From contig WREQ01000009.1 of assembly GCA_009779255.1 (NCBI GenBank), positions 1-44,384 on the forward strand: DNA of 44,384 bases, given 5' to 3'. Below are positions 39,567 to 44,384 of this stretch, one piece after another; within the stretch, counting starts at the first letter, position 1, and every line of letters starts with the position of its first letter. The DNA comes from Dehalococcoidia bacterium. GTDB lineage: Bacteria > Chloroflexota > Dehalococcoidia > Dehalococcoidales > UBA1222. A program made the translations under genes and the position numbers. Under the pieces are notes generated by a model. That model did no database searches, was not told where the DNA came from, and worked only from the letters and a program-made list of their open reading frames with translations.

Positions 39567-42500
39567 ATGACTTCAATAATTGATAATAAAGAACGTAAAA
39601 TGGTGGAAGCGTTAAGAAACTCATTACAACAGGCAGAAAGGGTTGATATTCTGACTGCGTTCTTTTATTTTTCAGGATTTGAACTTTTAGCCGAAGAACT
39701 AAAAGACAAAAAAATACGCATTTTGGTTGGAAATACCATTGACCCCGAAACTATAAGCGAACTAAGCAAAAGCATTAAAAATAACCAAAACCCCAAACTT
39801 GAACGCTATGTAAGCCGGTCATACGACGAGTTAAGCAATTTGCTAAAAAGAGAGCAGTACATTGAGAGCTTTATTGGCTTGTTTAACCAGTCTGCGCTAT
39901 CCGAGCAGTTTGACGGTACAGAAAGTCAAAAAGTGTTCAAGATGTTTTTAGACAAATTAAGCAACGGCACTTTGGAAATTCGTCTGACGAATGAAGATAA
40001 TCACGCAAAAGCATATATCCTTACCAATAAAAGGGAGTTCTCTTGCAACGGCGACCAAAGAGGCGTTATATTTATGGGTTCGTCAAACTTTACTTACAGT
40101 GGGCTACTCGGTCAAGGCGAAGTAAATAAAAGGTTTAGCGATAATGCAGATTATGAGGAACACTCCCAGCTTTTTGAAAGTTTATGGAACGACAGTAACG
40201 CAATTAACATTTGCGTTAAAGATAAGAACGATGACTTTGTAAATGAGGTCAAAAAGAAGCTATGGCTCTACGCAACTCCTGCGCCGTATAGTGTGTTTAT
40301 CCGAATTTTGTTTGAATTATATTCCTCGCTTGACAATTGCGATGTGAAAAATCCAAAAGAAATATCTGGCGGCAAATTCTCAAACCTCAAGTATCAAATA
40401 GACGCGATTAAGCTGGGCGTTGATTGTATCAATAAGAATGACGGCGTTATTATTGCCGATGTTGTAGGTTTGGGAAAATCAATTATTGCTTCCGCAATCG
40501 CCCATAATTTAGATATTGGCAAGACTGTAATTATCGCCCCGCCGCACCTATGCGACCAGTGGGACGAATACCAGCAAGACTTTGGGCTTCGTGGCGCAAA
40601 GGTTTGGAGTAGCGGAAAAATTGAGGCGGCATATCAAGAATATGCGACTGACCCTAAACCTATCTTGTTTATTATTGACGAGGCGCACCGTTACCGCAAC
40701 GAACTTTGCGAAACATATCAATACTTGCACCAGTTGACCCGTTCAAACCCGAACAACAAGGTTATTCTATTGACGGCGACACCATACAATAATCGTCCGC
40801 AAGACTTGTTTGCTCTTGTTAAGTTGTTTCAGACACCCAGCCGTTCAACAATTAGCTCGGTAGATAATTTAAGCGTCCGCTTTCACGAACTTATTGCAAA
40901 ATATAACCGCTTAGAAAAAGAGGGCAAAAAAAGTTTGACCCCCGAAATAAAGGTCGAATTGGAAATATTAAGCCAGCAGTTACGCACTTTGATTGCTCCC
41001 GTTGTCGTTCGCCGTAGCCGCATTGACCTAAAAGAAATTAAAGAATATGCCGAAGATTTAGAAATACAAGGTATAAAGTTTCCCGAAGTCGTCGGGCCTA
41101 ATTTGTTGCAATACGATTTAGGAAGCATTGAAAGCCTTTATATCTCAACGCTCGAACGACTGCTCAACAATTTTGAAGCCGCCCGTTATAATTCGACAGG
41201 CTACTTGGAAAACCCTGCCGAGTTTATGGAAAAATACGGCGAACTGTTTGAAGATACCGATATTTCACAGGCGCAAAAGAACTTGGCGTCATTTGTAAGG
41301 CGATTGCTTGTTATGCGGTTTGAAAGCTCAAAAGCCGCTTTCAAAGTAACCTTAGATAACATACTGCTGTCGTACACCAACATTAAAAAATGGTGGGAAA
41401 ACGATTATGTGCCGATTAAAAAGAAAGGCTCAATGCCCGATTTTGACGAACAAGAAATTGAAGAAACGCTTGCCGAGATTGGGGACTTAGACGGTGAGGG
41501 CATTGACCTTAATAAAATTAAGAAAAAAGCAATTCCGATACCTGCGGCAATGTTTAAGCCCGAATACATTTGCAAGATTGAGCAAGACATAGAACTTCTG
41601 ACCTCTATTAAGAATGAGTGGTTTTCTTGTGATGAGTTAGGTGATGACCCGAAATTTACCAGAGTAAAGGAACAAATTACCGCATTACTTAAAGAAAACA
41701 AAAGGCGCAAAATTGTCATATTCTCAACCTTTGCAGATACGGCAAAGTATGTTAAGGAGTCGTTGACCGCCGCCGGTTTCCGCGCTTTCCTTTATACGGG
41801 CGGTTCGGAAAAATCTGACCGCATTGTTGTCAAAGCAAATTTTGACGCATCATTTGCAACAGAAATGCAAAAAGACGATTACGACATTATTGTTGCCACA
41901 GACGCACTAAGCGAGGGCTTTAACCTTAACCGTGCCGGCGCGATTATCAACTACGATATTCCCTATAACCCAACGAGAGTTGTGCAAAGGATTGGGCGTA
42001 TTAACCGTATAAATAAAAAAATGTTTGACGAGATTTGCATTTTCAATTTATTTCCGACAGACATTGGCGAAAGAGTTACTCTCATTCGCGGTATATCCAA
42101 ACTTAAAATGCTACTCATAAACAACATCGTCGGTAGCGATACCAAAACGCTTACGCCCGATGAAACGCTGGAAAGCTACTTCAAAAATCAATTTTTAGAA
42201 GCTGACAATGAGGCCAGCGAACGAAGTTGGGATAATGATTACAGAAATATCTATAACGGCATAAGGCATAATGCTGACTTGCTTGCCGAGGTTAATAGAA
42301 TACCGGCACGAGCAAGAATCGTCCGCAAAGGCAGCAAGGAAGAAGTTGCTATTTCCTTTGCTAAACGAGGCAATAACGCTTTATTTGCATTGGCATTGCC
42401 GCATATGAGCGAAGCCGAACTATTGCCGGTTGAAACAGTGCTGGCTCATTTCAAAGCGGAACGGAACGAAACAGGCTATCCGTTTGACGAAGAGGTAGAT

Positions 42501-42851
42501 AAAAAATTTGCAATATTACGCGCCGAAATACTGCGGTCGTACCCTAAAAACAAACTCGTCCCCAAGCGCGGTAAAGCAATTACAAATTTAGAAAAATTGC
42601 TTGCGGCCTACCCCCTAGAAAAAGACTACATAAACGACCTAATTGAAGTCATAAAAATTTATGACGATTTAAGCGACGGCGAGCTAAAATATATTGCAAA
42701 CTTCCGAATAAGAAAAGACAATCTAAGAGAGGTCGTGGCCGAATTAAAGGAAAAAGTGCCAGAACGCTATATAATGAGCATTAAGAAAAAGGTGTCCGGC
42801 ATTGATGCCCAAGTCGAAGTCATAATGTTTACGGAGGATATTCGTAAATGA
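39567..42851 (+). CDS. PLD-family nuclease / SNF2-family helicase fusion
   Basis: 1094 residues. The N-terminal phospholipase-D-like nuclease domain (~1-220) has the HxK motif in DNHAKAYIL (~145) and GSSNFTYSG (~172-180). An SF2/SNF2 helicase follows: Walker A DVVGLGKSIIA (~298-308), DEAH in IDEAHRYRN (~370), motif III TATPYNN, a helical insertion (~450-700), and the second RecA lobe with motif VI VVQRIGRINRI (~806). The C-terminal ~250 residues are unassigned. This nuclease-helicase type occurs in phage-defence and restriction loci. It overlaps the next gene, a DNA methyltransferase, by four bases (ATGA). Strongly AT-biased relative to the chromosome part. AAAGGAA precedes the ATG. Confidence 0.93.
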   Translation: MTSIIDNKERKMVEALRNSLQQAERVDILTAFFYFSGFELLAEELKDKKIRILVGNTIDPETISELSKSIKNNQNPKLERYVSRSYDELSNLLKREQYIESFIGLFNQSALSEQFDGTESQKVFKMFLDKLSNGTLEIRLTNEDNHAKAYILTNKREFSCNGDQRGVIFMGSSNFTYSGLLGQGEVNKRFSDNADYEEHSQLFESLWNDSNAINICVKDKNDDFVNEVKKKLWLYATPAPYSVFIRILFELYSSLDNCDVKNPKEISGGKFSNLKYQIDAIKLGVDCINKNDGVIIADVVGLGKSIIASAIAHNLDIGKTVIIAPPHLCDQWDEYQQDFGLRGAKVWSSGKIEAAYQEYATDPKPILFIIDEAHRYRNELCETYQYLHQLTRSNPNNKVILLTATPYNNRPQDLFALVKLFQTPSRSTISSVDNLSVRFHELIAKYNRLEKEGKKSLTPEIKVELEILSQQLRTLIAPVVVRRSRIDLKEIKEYAEDLEIQGIKFPEVVGPNLLQYDLGSIESLYISTLERLLNNFEAARYNSTGYLENPAEFMEKYGELFEDTDISQAQKNLASFVRRLLVMRFESSKAAFKVTLDNILLSYTNIKKWWENDYVPIKKKGSMPDFDEQEIEETLAEIGDLDGEGIDLNKIKKKAIPIPAAMFKPEYICKIEQDIELLTSIKNEWFSCDELGDDPKFTRVKEQITALLKENKRRKIVIFSTFADTAKYVKESLTAAGFRAFLYTGGSEKSDRIVVKANFDASFATEMQKDDYDIIVATDALSEGFNLNRAGAIINYDIPYNPTRVVQRIGRINRINKKMFDEICIFNLFPTDIGERVTLIRGISKLKMLLINNIVGSDTKTLTPDETLESYFKNQFLEADNEASERSWDNDYRNIYNGIRHNADLLAEVNRIPARARIVRKGSKEEVAISFAKRGNNALFALALPHMSEAELLPVETVLAHFKAERNETGYPFDEEVDKKFAILRAEILRSYPKNKLVPKRGKAITNLEKLLAAYPLEKDYINDLIEVIKIYDDLSDGELKYIANFRIRKDNLREVVAELKEKVPERYIMSIKKKVSGIDAQVEVIMFTEDIRK

Positions 42852-44384
42852 TAACAGCACAAGAAGAACAGGAAATCCTAGAAAAAGAGTACCACCAGGA
42901 CAACTTTGCTTGGGTAGCGAATCATCTATTACCCGACTATAAGGCGAGCGAGTATAGCGTTGGTTTCAACAACCAACTCTTTCAAAGCGTTACGGAACTT
43001 GGGACTTCCAAAGCCTGTGATGTAACAATATACGAGGTCATTTTGAAAGACGGCGTTGAAAAACGCCGTGTGCAAATAACGCAGGAAATGTTTAAGGTGC
43101 TTAGAGGAGGTCAAATCAACAATGCCTTTGTTGTGTTCAGCAATGCCAATAGGCAAAACTTCCGCATATCTCTTCTGACAAGCAATTACGAATGGCAAGG
43201 CGAAAAGATTGTCAAGATACTCTCCAACCCTCGCCGTTATTCGTACAGCTTGGGCAAAGGCGCAAAAACCAAAACCGCAGATAAATTCTTGATTAGGGAC
43301 GGCAAAGTAAATTCACTTTCAGGCTTGCTGGGTCGGTTCTCGGTTGAGGTTGTAAACAAAGAGTTTTACAATAAAATTGCAACACAATTTACAAAATTGG
43401 TCGGTGGACAAAGGGACGGGGTAACATACAAAAAACTTCTAAACTTATACAGTGTTACCGACCAAAACAAACACGCCGAGTTTGCAGTTCGTATAATTGG
43501 ACGAATCGTCTTTTGCTGGTTCCTAAAAGAAAAGAAGAGTAAAAATGGCTTGTCTCTTATTCCTGAGGAAATTCTTTCAAAGGGAAGTATAGAACAAAAC
43601 CCCAACTACTATCACACCGTATTAGAGCCGTTGTTTTTTGAAGTATTGAACACAAAAATTGAACGCCGCAATGATAAATTTGCAACCGCAGAAATATATC
43701 GGCAAATCCCCTATCTAAACGGCGGCCTGTTTTGTCCGCACGCCGATGACCTTTACAAATATGACAAATCTTTGCAGGTCGGTGCTTTTGGGCTTGTTGA
43801 AATACCCGACAAATGGTTTGAAGAACTTTACACGGTTTTAAGCGAATATAATTTCACGGTTGACGAAAACACTTCTTACGACATAGAGCTTTCTATTGAC
43901 CCCGAAATGTTGGGGCGCATATTTGAAAACCTACTTGCCGAAATCAACCCCGAAACAGGCGAGAGCGCAAAGAAGTCAACGGGCAGTTTTTATACGCCAA
44001 GAGATATTGTTGACTATATGGTGGATAGCAGTATTTATGAATATCTGCGTGAAAAGACCGGCGTTGACGGAGAGAAGCTGAGAGCCGTTATAAGTTATGG
44101 CAAGGAAGACGCCGAGAGTTTTAAGCTAGAGATAAGCGAAAAGAAAAAGATTGTAACCGCCTTATACGAAATGAAAACGCTTGATCCTGCTTGTGGCTCC
44201 GGGGCATTTCCGATAGGGTTGCTCCAAAAAATTGTCTATATTTTCAAAGATATTGACCCGGAAGCAAAGCTTTGGTTCGACAAAGCATCCGAAGGCATGA
44301 CTGACAGTTTTGCTAAGAGGTTGTTCGAAAAGCAATTTACTGCTAATTCGCTCGAATACATGCTTAAACTTAGTGTTATTCAAA
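42848..44384 (+). CDS. Eco57I/PglX-like N6-adenine DNA methyltransferase (3' end outside window)
   Basis: At least 512 residues, open to the window edge, so absent from the ORF track. The start ATG overlaps the helicase stop (ATGA). The N-terminal ~1-370 region has EVVNKEFYNKIATQF and NPRRYSYSLGKGAKTKT, typical of the large type IIG/BREX PglX-like methylases. Then comes SFYTPRDIVDYMVDSSIYE (~380) and the SAM-binding motif I LDPACGSGAFPIGLL (~445-459). The catalytic NPPY motif would lie beyond the edge. Together with the PLD-helicase it forms a restriction-modification or BREX/DISARM-like defence unit; which one needs the genes beyond 44384. Confidence 0.9.
   Translation, partial: MITAQEEQEILEKEYHQDNFAWVANHLLPDYKASEYSVGFNNQLFQSVTELGTSKACDVTIYEVILKDGVEKRRVQITQEMFKVLRGGQINNAFVVFSNANRQNFRISLLTSNYEWQGEKIVKILSNPRRYSYSLGKGAKTKTADKFLIRDGKVNSLSGLLGRFSVEVVNKEFYNKIATQFTKLVGGQRDGVTYKKLLNLYSVTDQNKHAEFAVRIIGRIVFCWFLKEKKSKNGLSLIPEEILSKGSIEQNPNYYHTVLEPLFFEVLNTKIERRNDKFATAEIYRQIPYLNGGLFCPHADDLYKYDKSLQVGAFGLVEIPDKWFEELYTVLSEYNFTVDENTSYDIELSIDPEMLGRIFENLLAEINPETGESAKKSTGSFYTPRDIVDYMVDSSIYEYLREKTGVDGEKLRAVISYGKEDAESFKLEISEKKKIVTALYEMKTLDPACGSGAFPIGLLQKIVYIFKDIDPEAKLWFDKASEGMTDSFAKRLFEKQFTANSLEYMLKLSVIQ

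Overview
The window reads as a chromosomal segment of a GC-rich bacterium with long runs of conserved housekeeping genes. A member of the Chloroflexota, probably Dehalococcoidia-like, is my best guess. The clues are a division cluster reduced to mraZ-rsmH-ftsA-ftsZ without any mur/fts peptidoglycan genes, an adenosylcobalamin-dependent ribonucleotide reductase next to nrdR, a NurA/HerA pair, and dispersed hairpin repeats. The taxonomic placement is inference; no rRNA gene is present.

Layout. 1-3776: a complete T-box riboswitch whose specifier reads UAC (Tyr), followed by a sodium:solute symporter and an acyl-CoA ligase. 4117-7229: a small membrane protein (minus) and pheT without pheS. 7283-13189: an S41 protease, the RNase P RNA (minus), a coiled-coil zinc-ribbon protein with RNase HI, a large IPT/TIG-repeat surface protein and a YqeY-like protein. 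13558-19241 (all minus): a radical SAM protein, a NYN-domain nuclease-like protein, nrdJ and nrdR, the last behind a promoter carrying two NrdR boxes. 19498-23453 (minus): ftsZ, ftsA, rsmH, mraZ with a three-unit MraZ-box array. 24217-29709: trmD, rplS, priA and a CCA-adding/poly(A) polymerase-type nucleotidyltransferase; a LysE-family exporter lies convergent at 29699-30313.

30314-37851 is accessory. It holds nine copies of a ~119-bp imperfect-palindrome repeat (singles and tandem arrays of three and four), a lipoprotein gene behind a promoter with a G9 tract, a small membrane protein, and a nurA - HAS-barrel protein - herA operon. That operon has been split by a HicAB-type toxin-antitoxin module; the insertion left a truncated duplicate of the start of the HAS-barrel gene. 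A patatin-like phospholipase follows.

38767-38842 is tRNA-Ala(TGC). Right after it the composition turns AT-rich, and the window ends in a probable defence island: a decayed gene fragment, a PLD-nuclease/SNF2-helicase fusion and the first part of an Eco57I/PglX-like DNA methyltransferase (cut by the window edge).

Across the window several genes (zinc-ribbon protein, radical SAM protein, nucleotidyltransferase, patatin; less exactly LysE and trmD) have a -10 element 6-9 nt upstream of the start codon and no Shine-Dalgarno sequence, suggesting leaderless mRNAs. Other genes here have strong Shine-Dalgarno sites, so both initiation modes seem to be used.
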